11,917 nucleotides of DNA from a bacterium (GTDB taxonomy: Bacteria; Spirochaetota; JAHITG01), in the NCBI GenBank assembly GCA_028711675.1, contig JAQTRT010000069.1, positions 1 to 11,917 of the forward strand, in the 5' to 3' direction. The translations under genes and the position numbers were made by a program. Below the pieces are notes generated by a model. It was not told where the DNA came from. It saw only the letters and a list, made by a program, of their open reading frames with translations, and ran no database searches. Every line of letters starts with the position of its first letter. The stretch's first letter is position 1. Below, piece by piece: positions 1 to 9,541 of this stretch.

Positions 1-566
1 CCGGGAATTTCCAGAACAACATCATTGCCGTGATCGGTGATTCCACGTTTGCCCATTCCGGTATAACCGGACTTCTCAACGCTGCCTACAATAAACGGGC
101 GACCCTGACCATTATCCTGGATAACGGCACCACAGCCATGACCGGTATGCAGGAGAATCCCGCATCAGGCAGGACCCTGAAGGAAGAACCCACAGTCAGC
201 CTCGATTACAGGAAACTTGCCCTCTCCTTCGGCATCCGGGAGGAAAATTTCAAGGTCATTGACGCGTTCAACATAAAAGAGATCGAGGAGACGGTTCGTG
301 CTTTCCTGAAAAAGAACGAACTGGCCCTTATCATTATCAAAGGCCTCTGCCGAATCCTTTACAACCGCGGGGAGAAGAGCAAGGCTGACCGGATCACGGC
401 CGTTGACCGTGAGAAATGCACAAAATGTAATATTTGTCTTAACGCAGGATGCCCGGCTATCCTGAAGATCGACGACAGGATCACCATCAACACGGAATTA
501 TGCAGTAATTGTACGGTATGTGTCCAGCTCTGTCCCAGAGGTGCCATCCATGAAAAAAAACTATAA
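1..566 (+). CDS. iorA: Indolepyruvate:ferredoxin oxidoreductase alpha subunit, 3' end (partial)
   Basis: The gene is cut by the left edge; its frame is open from base 3, giving the last 187 residues of a protein that is normally about 600 long. IorA with IorB oxidatively decarboxylates aryl-pyruvates (indolepyruvate, phenylpyruvate) to aryl-acetyl-CoA in the cytoplasm, reducing ferredoxin. Visible are the end of the thiamine-diphosphate domain (IGDSTFAHSG, then LDNGTTAMTG) and a C-terminal two-cluster ferredoxin domain. The latter has CTKCNICLNAGCP starting at base 417 (C-x2-C-x2-C-x4-CP) and CSNCTVCVQLCP near the end (C-x2-C-x2-C-x3-CP). Both clusters have all four cysteines. The stop overlaps the start of iorB by 17 bases, which implies translational coupling. 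Family assignment is secure. The exact substrate among aryl-pyruvates, and the direction in vivo, are inferred. Confidence 0.93.
   Translation, partial: GNFQNNIIAVIGDSTFAHSGITGLLNAAYNKRATLTIILDNGTTAMTGMQENPASGRTLKEEPTVSLDYRKLALSFGIREENFKVIDAFNIKEIEETVRAFLKKNELALIIIKGLCRILYNRGEKSKADRITAVDREKCTKCNICLNAGCPAILKIDDRITINTELCSNCTVCVQLCPRGAIHEKKL
537..541 (+). promoter_or_regulatory. Ribosome binding site that decides the iorB start
   Basis: AGAGG lies 8 bases before the ATG at 550, inside the end of iorA. It favours that ATG over an in-frame upstream start near 520, whose extra residues have no similarity to IorB and merely overlap the iorA ferredoxin coding region. Confidence 0.6.
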
Positions 567-1131
567 TATCCTGATCGCAGGCGTGGGCGGACAGGGCATC
601 ATCCTGACCAGCGACATCCTTTCCCATGCTGCCCTGCTCTCCGGTTTTGACGTGAAGAAGAGCGAGATCCACGGCATGAGCCAGCGGGGCGGGAACGTTT
701 TTAGCTTCATCCGTTACGGGGAAAAAATATATTCCCCCATTATCCCCATGGAAGAGGCTGATATCCTCATATCGTTCGAACAGATGGAGGTGCTGCGCTG
801 GCTGGATTACACGCACAAGGATACAACGATCATCTACAGCGATATCAGGATCCTCCCCGCCAGCGTGATCCTGGGCAGAGAAAAATATCCGGATGACATC
901 GAAGAGATTCTCTGTTCCTCTTTCAGCCGTGTAATAAAAGTTGAAAAAGAAAATATATTGCATAAGATAAAGAGCATAAAATATCTCAATACCCTGATGC
1001 TGGGGATCGCTTCCCTTGATCTTAACATCAAGGACCAGGTATGGGAGGAATCGGTCAAACACCAGGTGCCTGAACGGACATTGAAAGATAACATGGACGC
1101 GTTCATGTCCGGTAAAGAGTATTTAAAATAG
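550..1131 (+). CDS. iorB: Indolepyruvate:ferredoxin oxidoreductase beta subunit
   Basis: This 193-residue protein is the partner subunit of IorA and has the pyruvate ferredoxin oxidoreductase gamma-type fold. The start at 550 gives the normal compact N-terminus MKKNYNILIAGVGGQGI. The glycine-rich GVGGQGI (residues 11-17) and the following SEIHGMSQRGG segment are the family signatures. Length is typical of IorB (about 190-210). It overlaps iorA by 17 bases and is followed after 40 bases by the CoA ligase gene. The complex supplies or consumes aryl-acetyl-CoA, matching the neighbouring ligase. No unusual substitutions are visible. Confidence 0.92.
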   Translation: MKKNYNILIAGVGGQGIILTSDILSHAALLSGFDVKKSEIHGMSQRGGNVFSFIRYGEKIYSPIIPMEEADILISFEQMEVLRWLDYTHKDTTIIYSDIRILPASVILGREKYPDDIEEILCSSFSRVIKVEKENILHKIKSIKYLNTLMLGIASLDLNIKDQVWEESVKHQVPERTLKDNMDAFMSGKEYLK

Positions 1132-1171
1132 TTCACGGGAACGATGAACATCTTTATACAGGAGGGCTGTT

Positions 1172-2470
1172 ATGATCTGGAATGAGACTTACGAGAAATT
1201 AAGCAGGGAAAGGCTGAAGGAGCTTCAGTCCGAACGTCTTATCAATCTGGTAAAGAATCTTTATGAAAAAGTGATATTCTATAAGAAAAAGATGGATAAG
1301 GCGGGTGTCCACCCCAATGACATTAAATCCATAGACGATATCTCCAAGCTCCCTTTTACCACAAAGGATGAGCTGCGCACGGTGTATCCGTACGGCCTCC
1401 TGGCCGTGGACCTGAAGTATATCGTGGAGATCCACACCTCTTCCGGGACCACCGGCACGCCGGTGGTGGATGCCTACACGCGGCACGATATCGAGATCTG
1501 GTCAGAGGTCATGGCCCGGACACTTTCCATGGCAGGCACCACCGAAGAGGATATCGTTCAGAACGCGTACGGTTACGGACTCTTCACGGGCGGCCTGGGT
1601 GTCCATTACGGAGCCAGGAAGATCGGGGCCAATATAATCCCCATCTCGGGGGGTAATACCAAACGGCAGCTCCAGATCATGCAGGATTTCAAGTCCACCA
1701 TCCTTACCTGTACTCCTTCCTACTGTCTGTTCCTGGCAGAAGTGGCCAAGGAGATGAACATCGATCTTTCCAAGCTTAATCTGAGAGCCGGCTGTTTCGG
1801 CGCAGAACCCTGGAGCGAAAGCATGCGCAAGGAGATCGAGAACAAACTGCATGTAAAGGCCCATGACATCTACGGTCTGACCGAGATCATCGGTCCGGGC
1901 GTGGCCGCCGAATGCGAGGAACAGGACGGTCTCCATGTGTACGAGGACCATTTTTATCCGGAGATCATCGATCCGGAGACAGATAATGTCCTGGCGAACG
2001 GAGAAAAGGGAGAGCTGGTCATAACAACCCTGACCAAGGAAGGAACGCCTCTCCTCCGCTACAGGACCAGGGATATTACTTTCCTGAAGCCCGGCACATG
2101 CCGCTGCGGACGCACGTCCGTGAAAATGAACCGCCTGCTCGGCCGGACCGACGACATGCTCATTATCCGCGGCGTGAACGTGTTCCCGTCCCAGATCGAG
2201 CAGGTCCTGTTAAAGATCGAAGGCACCGAGCCGCATTACCAGCTCATCGTGAACCGGGAACAGCACCTTGATTTCCTCGAGGTCCAGGTGGAAATGAACG
2301 AAAAGCTCTTCTCGGACGAGATCAAGAACCTTGAGACCACCGAAAAAAAGATCGAAGGCGAACTGTACATCGCCCTGGGCATTCACACAAAAGTGAAACT
2401 GGTCGAGCCTAAATCCATCCAGCGCAGCGAAGGCAAAGCCAAGAGGATCATCGATAAAAGAACCATGTGA
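1172..2470 (+). CDS. paaK: Phenylacetate-CoA ligase (AMP-forming), PaaK family
   Basis: The 432-residue enzyme activates an aryl-acetate with ATP and CoA to aryl-acetyl-CoA, AMP and PPi. The ATG at 1172 has GGAGGG five bases upstream. Motifs in order are the phosphate-binding loop SSGTTGTP (residues 90-97), YGLTEIIGPG (from 234), a CRCGRT element (from 310), LLGRTDDMLIIRGVNVFPSQ (GRTDD from 324) with the hinge aspartate, and a C-terminal SEGKAKRI segment resembling the lysine loop of PaaK. Length matches the family (about 430). Its place just downstream of iorAB is a recurring arrangement in anaerobes. Together they link arylacetates to aryl-pyruvates: either energy-yielding (amino-acid fermentation, with the ligase capturing ATP in reverse) or biosynthetic (arylacetate uptake and reductive carboxylation). 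Sequence cannot decide which. Family assignment is firm; the aryl substrate is inferred. Confidence 0.92.
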   Translation: MIWNETYEKLSRERLKELQSERLINLVKNLYEKVIFYKKKMDKAGVHPNDIKSIDDISKLPFTTKDELRTVYPYGLLAVDLKYIVEIHTSSGTTGTPVVDAYTRHDIEIWSEVMARTLSMAGTTEEDIVQNAYGYGLFTGGLGVHYGARKIGANIIPISGGNTKRQLQIMQDFKSTILTCTPSYCLFLAEVAKEMNIDLSKLNLRAGCFGAEPWSESMRKEIENKLHVKAHDIYGLTEIIGPGVAAECEEQDGLHVYEDHFYPEIIDPETDNVLANGEKGELVITTLTKEGTPLLRYRTRDITFLKPGTCRCGRTSVKMNRLLGRTDDMLIIRGVNVFPSQIEQVLLKIEGTEPHYQLIVNREQHLDFLEVQVEMNEKLFSDEIKNLETTEKKIEGELYIALGIHTKVKLVEPKSIQRSEGKAKRIIDKRTM

Positions 2471-2525
2471 AGAAGCTCACCGTTTCTGGTCCATAAACCA
2501 TGAACGTATTTCAAGGAGGCATCAT

Positions 2526-2945
2526 ATGAGCATTCAGCAGATCTCTGTCTTTCTGGAGAATAAAAAAGGACGGTTGGCCGAAGTGACGGAGCTCCTATCC
2601 GGTTCCGGGATCAACATCCGCGCCCTGGCCCTGGCCGACACGACAGATTTCGGCGTCCTCAGGATGATCGTAAATGATTATAAAAAATGCCAGGATATCC
2701 TGAAAAAACACGGTTTTATCGTCCGGCTCACCGATGTGATCGGCGTAGAGGTCGAGGACCGTCCGGGCGGACTGAACAGGGTCATGCAGCTGTTCAACAG
2801 TAACAACGTCAACATCGAGTATATGTACGCCTTTGTGGAGAAAAAAAAGGACAATGCCGTCGTAGTCTTCCGGATCGACGACATGGAAAAGGCCAAGAAA
2901 GTCCTTAAAGAGAATAAGATCAATATCTTCAGCGCAGAACTATAG
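2526..2945 (+). CDS. Tandem ACT-domain protein, probable amino-acid sensor
   Basis: This 139-residue protein consists of two ACT repeats and nothing else. The first covers about residues 1-66 (QQISVFLENKKGRLAEVTELL, then GINIRALALAD). The second covers about 69-139 (GVEVEDRPGGLNRVMQLF, then NVNIEYMYAF). Both repeats keep the ACT pattern of a beta strand, a turn with K/RPG-like glycine, a helix, and the Asn-Ile motif at the start of strand two. Such domains bind amino acids at dimer interfaces. No enzyme or DNA-binding domain is attached. AAGGAGG lies six bases before the ATG. Its position between the IorAB/CoA-ligase genes and the PurF/CarAB genes suggests it senses an aromatic or other amino acid and modulates a partner by protein contact; that role is inferred. 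The fold assignment is strong. Confidence 0.85.
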   Translation: MSIQQISVFLENKKGRLAEVTELLSGSGINIRALALADTTDFGVLRMIVNDYKKCQDILKKHGFIVRLTDVIGVEVEDRPGGLNRVMQLFNSNNVNIEYMYAFVEKKKDNAVVVFRIDDMEKAKKVLKENKINIFSAEL

Positions 2946-2985
2946 GAAGAGTATTTCTCATGATATATCTTTCCAGGAGAAAAAA

Positions 2986-4419
2986 ATGAGCGGTATTTTC
3001 GGCGTGGTCTCAAAACAGGATTGTTCAGAAACTCTCTTCTACGGAACAGATTACCATTCCCATCTGGGGACGCAGTACGGCGGACTGGCCGTATTGGGTG
3101 ACCGCTTTACCCGCCAGATCCATAATCTTTCCCAGCATCAGTTCAAGTCCAAATTCTTCGATGATTCGATGCGCATGAAAGGGAATAAAGGCATCGGGGT
3201 CATCAGCGCCCTGGACGAACAGCCTATTTACCTGAATTCCAAGTTCGGTGAATTCTGCATTGCCAGCAACGGTAACATCGATAACATCAAGGAACTGGCC
3301 CAGAAACTTATGGCCGAAGGTGTCTCTTTTGCCGAAGTAGGACACGGCGGATGGGTGAATGTCACGGAGCTGATCGGGAAACTGATCATCCGGGAGAAGG
3401 ACCTGCTGACCGGGATAGAAAAAATGTTCAAACTCATTGACGGCTCCTGTTCCCTCCTCATCCTGAACAAGGACGGCGTGTACGCCATCCGGGACCGTTT
3501 TGGCTATTCTCCGCTTGTGATCGGTCAGAGCAAGGATGCCTGGGCTGTGACCACCGACACATGCGCTTTTCCCAATCTTGGCTTTAAGATAAAAAAATTT
3601 CTCAGTCCCGGCGAAGTTGTCTTATTGAACGAGCAGGGCATGGTGCAGAAAAATCCGGGAAATGACAGGAACCAGATCTGCGCCTTTCTCTGGATCTACA
3701 CGGGATTCCCTGCTTCGGATTATGAAGGTATCAACGTGGAAATAGTTCGCGAGGAATCGGGAAAACACCTGGCCCGCCATGACAAAGGCCTGGATGTGGA
3801 TGTCATAGCCGGTGTGCCTGATTCCGGCACATCCCATGCCCTGGGCTATGCCATGGAATCCGGCAAACCTTACCGCAGGCCCCTGGTCAAATACACACCC
3901 GGTTACGGCCGCAGCTATACCCCTCCGTCCCAGCATACGCGTGATCTGATCGCAAAGATGAAGCTCATCCCCATCCGGGAGATCATTGAAGGGAAACGGA
4001 TCGTGGTCTGCGAGGACTCCATCGTACGCGGCACACAGCTGAAGAGCTTTGCTATTTCCAAACTGTGGGAGAACGGCGCCAAAGAGATCCATATCCGGGC
4101 AGCCTGCCCGCCCCTGATGTTCCCGTGTAAATTCAATATCTCCACACGGACCAAGGCAGAACTGGCGGCCCGTAAGGCCATCGTGAAGATAGAAGGAAAG
4201 GATATTGACGATGTGTCCGAATACCTTGATCCCAATTCACAAAAATCCAAGAAGATGGTGGACCATATCGCGGCTGACCTCGGGGTCACCACTCTCCGTT
4301 ATCAGACCATCGGCGATATGATCAAGGCCATCGGTCTTCCAGAAAATAAATTATGCCTGTACTGCTGGAAAGGGATATGCAGTAAAAAAAACGACCGGGA
4401 AAAAGAGCCAAGACCATAG
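2986..4419 (+). CDS. purF: Amidophosphoribosyltransferase (PurF)-like protein with degenerate glutaminase domain
   Basis: This 477-residue protein has the PurF architecture: an N-terminal Ntn glutaminase fold (about 1-230) and a C-terminal phosphoribosyltransferase domain. PurF normally makes 5-phosphoribosylamine from PRPP and glutamine. Here the start MSGIFGVV replaces MCGI.G, so the nucleophilic Cys is Ser2 (codon 2989-2991). The usual GHxRY segment reads GVIS (Ser74 for the glutamine-binding Arg), and the SDTE segment reads NVTE (Val126 for Asp). The oxyanion NGN (95-97) is kept. The transferase side looks intact: the PRPP loop EDSIVRGT spans residues 343-350. Cysteines 232, 381, 457 and 460 match the four 4Fe-4S ligands of Bacillus-type PurF. 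AGGAGA lies five bases before the ATG. It is likely a paralogue, either ammonia-dependent or non-catalytic at the N-terminus; a canonical purF may lie elsewhere in the genome. Confidence 0.88.
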   Translation: MSGIFGVVSKQDCSETLFYGTDYHSHLGTQYGGLAVLGDRFTRQIHNLSQHQFKSKFFDDSMRMKGNKGIGVISALDEQPIYLNSKFGEFCIASNGNIDNIKELAQKLMAEGVSFAEVGHGGWVNVTELIGKLIIREKDLLTGIEKMFKLIDGSCSLLILNKDGVYAIRDRFGYSPLVIGQSKDAWAVTTDTCAFPNLGFKIKKFLSPGEVVLLNEQGMVQKNPGNDRNQICAFLWIYTGFPASDYEGINVEIVREESGKHLARHDKGLDVDVIAGVPDSGTSHALGYAMESGKPYRRPLVKYTPGYGRSYTPPSQHTRDLIAKMKLIPIREIIEGKRIVVCEDSIVRGTQLKSFAISKLWENGAKEIHIRAACPPLMFPCKFNISTRTKAELAARKAIVKIEGKDIDDVSEYLDPNSQKSKKMVDHIAADLGVTTLRYQTIGDMIKAIGLPENKLCLYCWKGICSKKNDREKEPRP

Positions 4420-4504
4420 AATTCCCCGAAAAGGACCGATCCGTGTGAACGGTCATCCCCGTTCTTCCGTCATTCCGGCAGACGGGTCCATCCCTGACCT
4501 TGAC

Positions 4505-4510
4505 AAGGAG
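4505..4510 (+). promoter_or_regulatory. Ribosome binding site that decides the carA start
   Basis: AAGGAG sits six bases before the ATG at 4517. It supports that start over an in-frame GTG at 4445, which would add 24 residues unlike any CarA N-terminus and has no comparable site upstream. Confidence 0.75.
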
Positions 4511-4516
4511 ATAAAA

Positions 4517-5605
4517 ATGAAAGGTGTTTTAATTCTTGAGGACGGTACATGTTTTGAAGGGAATTCCATCGGCGTTCCGGGCGAAAGAACAGGCGAACTG
4601 GTCTTCCATACCTCTGTCGTGGGATACCAGGAGATCATGACGGACCCGGCCAACAGCGGCAAGATACTCATTCTCACCTACCCTCTCATCGGGAATTACG
4701 GTACAGCCGATAAATTCTTCGAATCCAGAAAAGCATGGGTCAACGGTCTCCTCATCAGGGAGGAGAGCCGCATCATGTCCAATTTCCAGGCCGAGGCTCC
4801 GTTCCAGTATTTCCTGAAGCAGCAGGGTCTTGTCTGCTTCAGTGAAATGGACACAAGGAGCCTGACGGTCAAGATCCGGGAATACGGCCCTCTGACAGGT
4901 ATCCTTTCCACAAAAAGCAATAATAAGACCGTTCTCCTGAAAAAACTGAGAGCAGCCCTGAAGTCCGTCGGGAATGACCGCATCAGGAATACTTCTGTCA
5001 AACAGATCACAAAGATCGATACACCGGGCTCCGTCAGGAAGATCGCCATCCTGGACCTGGGATGCAGTCAAAATTTTATTCACCAGCTGAAGCTCCTGAA
5101 GAACAGCATCATTCTTCTCCCTTATAAAACACCCGCGGAAAAGATACTCTCCCTGAAACCGGACGGTCTGCTCCTGTCGAACGGACCGGAGAATGACATG
5201 GCTTTTCCGGAGATCAGTATCACGGTCAACAGGCTCCTGGGCCGCATCCCTGTTTTGGGTATCCAGACCGGCCATGAGATCATCGGCCTGGCCCTGGGCG
5301 GAAAGCTCAGGCGCATGAAGACAGGCCATCATGGCGGAAATTATCCCGTCCTCTCTACCGGCTCGTTCAAAGGAGAGATCACGGTCCAGAACCATGATTT
5401 TGTCGTGGATGAAAACTCATTAAAAAAAATAAAAGACGTCAGGATAACGCTCCGGAACCTGAACGACAACACGATCGAGGAGATGGAGAGCAGGCCCTTA
5501 AAATTCATTTCAACCCAGTACTATCCCACCGGCCCCGAGTCCTGTGAGGTGAATCCGGTCTTTAAAAGATTTATTTCGCTGATCGGTCAAAAAAGAGGAA
5601 AATGA
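4517..5605 (+). CDS. carA: Carbamoyl-phosphate synthase small subunit, glutaminase triad lost
   Basis: The product is 362 residues, slightly shorter than usual (about 370-380). The N-terminal CarA domain is well kept (GVLILEDGTCFEG, then TGELVFHTSVVGYQEIMTDP), as is the class I amidotransferase fold from about residue 175. CarA normally hydrolyses glutamine and channels ammonia into CarB. Here the nucleophile elbow GICLGHQ reads GIQTGHE, so Gln250 (codon 5264-5266) replaces the Cys equivalent to E. coli C269. The QxHPEA site reads QYYPTG, so Tyr336 and Thr338 replace the catalytic His and Glu. The SNGPGDP loop reads SNGPEND. No glutaminase activity is expected. The reading frame is intact and fold residues are conserved, so this is not a decaying pseudogene. 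The likely role is as a structural or allosteric partner of CarB, whose start is one base past the carA stop. Confidence 0.9.
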   Translation: MKGVLILEDGTCFEGNSIGVPGERTGELVFHTSVVGYQEIMTDPANSGKILILTYPLIGNYGTADKFFESRKAWVNGLLIREESRIMSNFQAEAPFQYFLKQQGLVCFSEMDTRSLTVKIREYGPLTGILSTKSNNKTVLLKKLRAALKSVGNDRIRNTSVKQITKIDTPGSVRKIAILDLGCSQNFIHQLKLLKNSIILLPYKTPAEKILSLKPDGLLLSNGPENDMAFPEISITVNRLLGRIPVLGIQTGHEIIGLALGGKLRRMKTGHHGGNYPVLSTGSFKGEITVQNHDFVVDENSLKKIKDVRITLRNLNDNTIEEMESRPLKFISTQYYPTGPESCEVNPVFKRFISLIGQKRGK

Positions 5606-5606
5606 A

Positions 5607-8879
<3,273 letters not shown>

Positions 8880-8898
8880 ACAAGGACGGAGAACGTTT

Positions 8899-9486
8899 AT
8901 GAAGATCGTGGTCATACTGGCCCACCCGTCGGAAAAAAGTTTTAACCATGCCATTGCAGACACAGTCGTTAAAACGCTGAGAGAAAACAATCACGAGGTA
9001 CTGTTCCATGACCTGTACAAAGAGAAATTCGATCCTATGCTGCGCCGGGAGGAAGCTGCTAAAAATGCCTGGATTGGTCCTGTGATCGAAAAGCATTGTA
9101 AGGAATTGACAGCATCAAACGGCCTGGTCATCATCCACCCTAACTGGTGGGGCCAGCCGCCTGCCATACTGAAAGGCTGGATCGACCGTGTCTTCCGGGC
9201 CGGTGTGGCCTATGAATTCCGGGAAGGGGACAAAGGGGAAGGTATTCCCCTGGGCCTGCTAAAAGGCAAGACTGCCCTGGTTTTCAATACATCCAATACC
9301 CCGGATGAACGGGAACAGAAGGTCTTCGGTGACCCGCTCGAGACCATCTGGAAGAACTGCATCTTCGGGCTCTGCGGCATGACCCGTTATCACAGAAAAA
9401 CGTTCAACGTCATCCTTACCAGCACTCCGGAACAGAGAAAAGAATGGCTTCAAGAGACCGAAAAGATAGTAATAGAATATTTCTGA
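8899..9486 (+). CDS. NAD(P)H oxidoreductase, flavodoxin-fold (MdaB/KefF/NQO type)
   Basis: This 195-residue cytoplasmic flavoprotein belongs to the flavodoxin-like fold family 2, which reduces quinones or other electrophiles with NAD(P)H by two-electron transfer. The N-terminal strand and FMN/FAD loop read MKIVVILAHPSEKSFNHAI. The signature HPNWWGQPPAILKGWIDRVF begins at residue 80 and is followed by GVAYEF. Length and motif order are typical. The ATG at 8899 has GGAGA six bases upstream and lies 19 bases past the carB stop, so it probably shares the operon transcript. The natural substrate cannot be read from sequence. It could protect oxygen-sensitive enzymes upstream, but that is only a contextual guess. 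Confidence 0.9.
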   Translation: MKIVVILAHPSEKSFNHAIADTVVKTLRENNHEVLFHDLYKEKFDPMLRREEAAKNAWIGPVIEKHCKELTASNGLVIIHPNWWGQPPAILKGWIDRVFRAGVAYEFREGDKGEGIPLGLLKGKTALVFNTSNTPDEREQKVFGDPLETIWKNCIFGLCGMTRYHRKTFNVILTSTPEQRKEWLQETEKIVIEYF

Positions 9487-9507
9487 TCCTTTCCGGCCTC
9501 AATTCCC

Positions 9508-9535
9508 TTGACAACTATTTTACCTTTGATATCAT
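9508..9535 (+). promoter_or_regulatory. Sigma70-type promoter for the glycosyltransferase gene
   Basis: TTGACA (9508-9513, perfect -35) is followed after 16 bases by TATCAT (9530-9535, five of six matches to TATAAT). TG stands at 9527-9528, an extended -10. A start about seven bases past the -10 falls on or next to the ATG at 9542, and no Shine-Dalgarno sequence is visible there, so the transcript may be leaderless. Confidence 0.65.
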
Positions 9536-9541
9536 GGATTC

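Noticed and set aside
520..549. Upstream start extending IorB by 10 residues
   Set aside because: It overlaps the conserved iorA ferredoxin region and adds residues not seen in the family; the ATG at 550 gives the standard N-terminus.
4445..4516. Upstream GTG start extending CarA by 24 residues
   Set aside because: The extension has no CarA similarity and no ribosome binding site, whereas AAGGAG is ideally placed for the ATG at 4517.
4517..5605. carA as a decaying pseudogene
   Set aside because: The frame is intact over the full family length, the N-terminal domain and amidotransferase fold residues are conserved, and it is coupled to carB; only catalytic positions changed.
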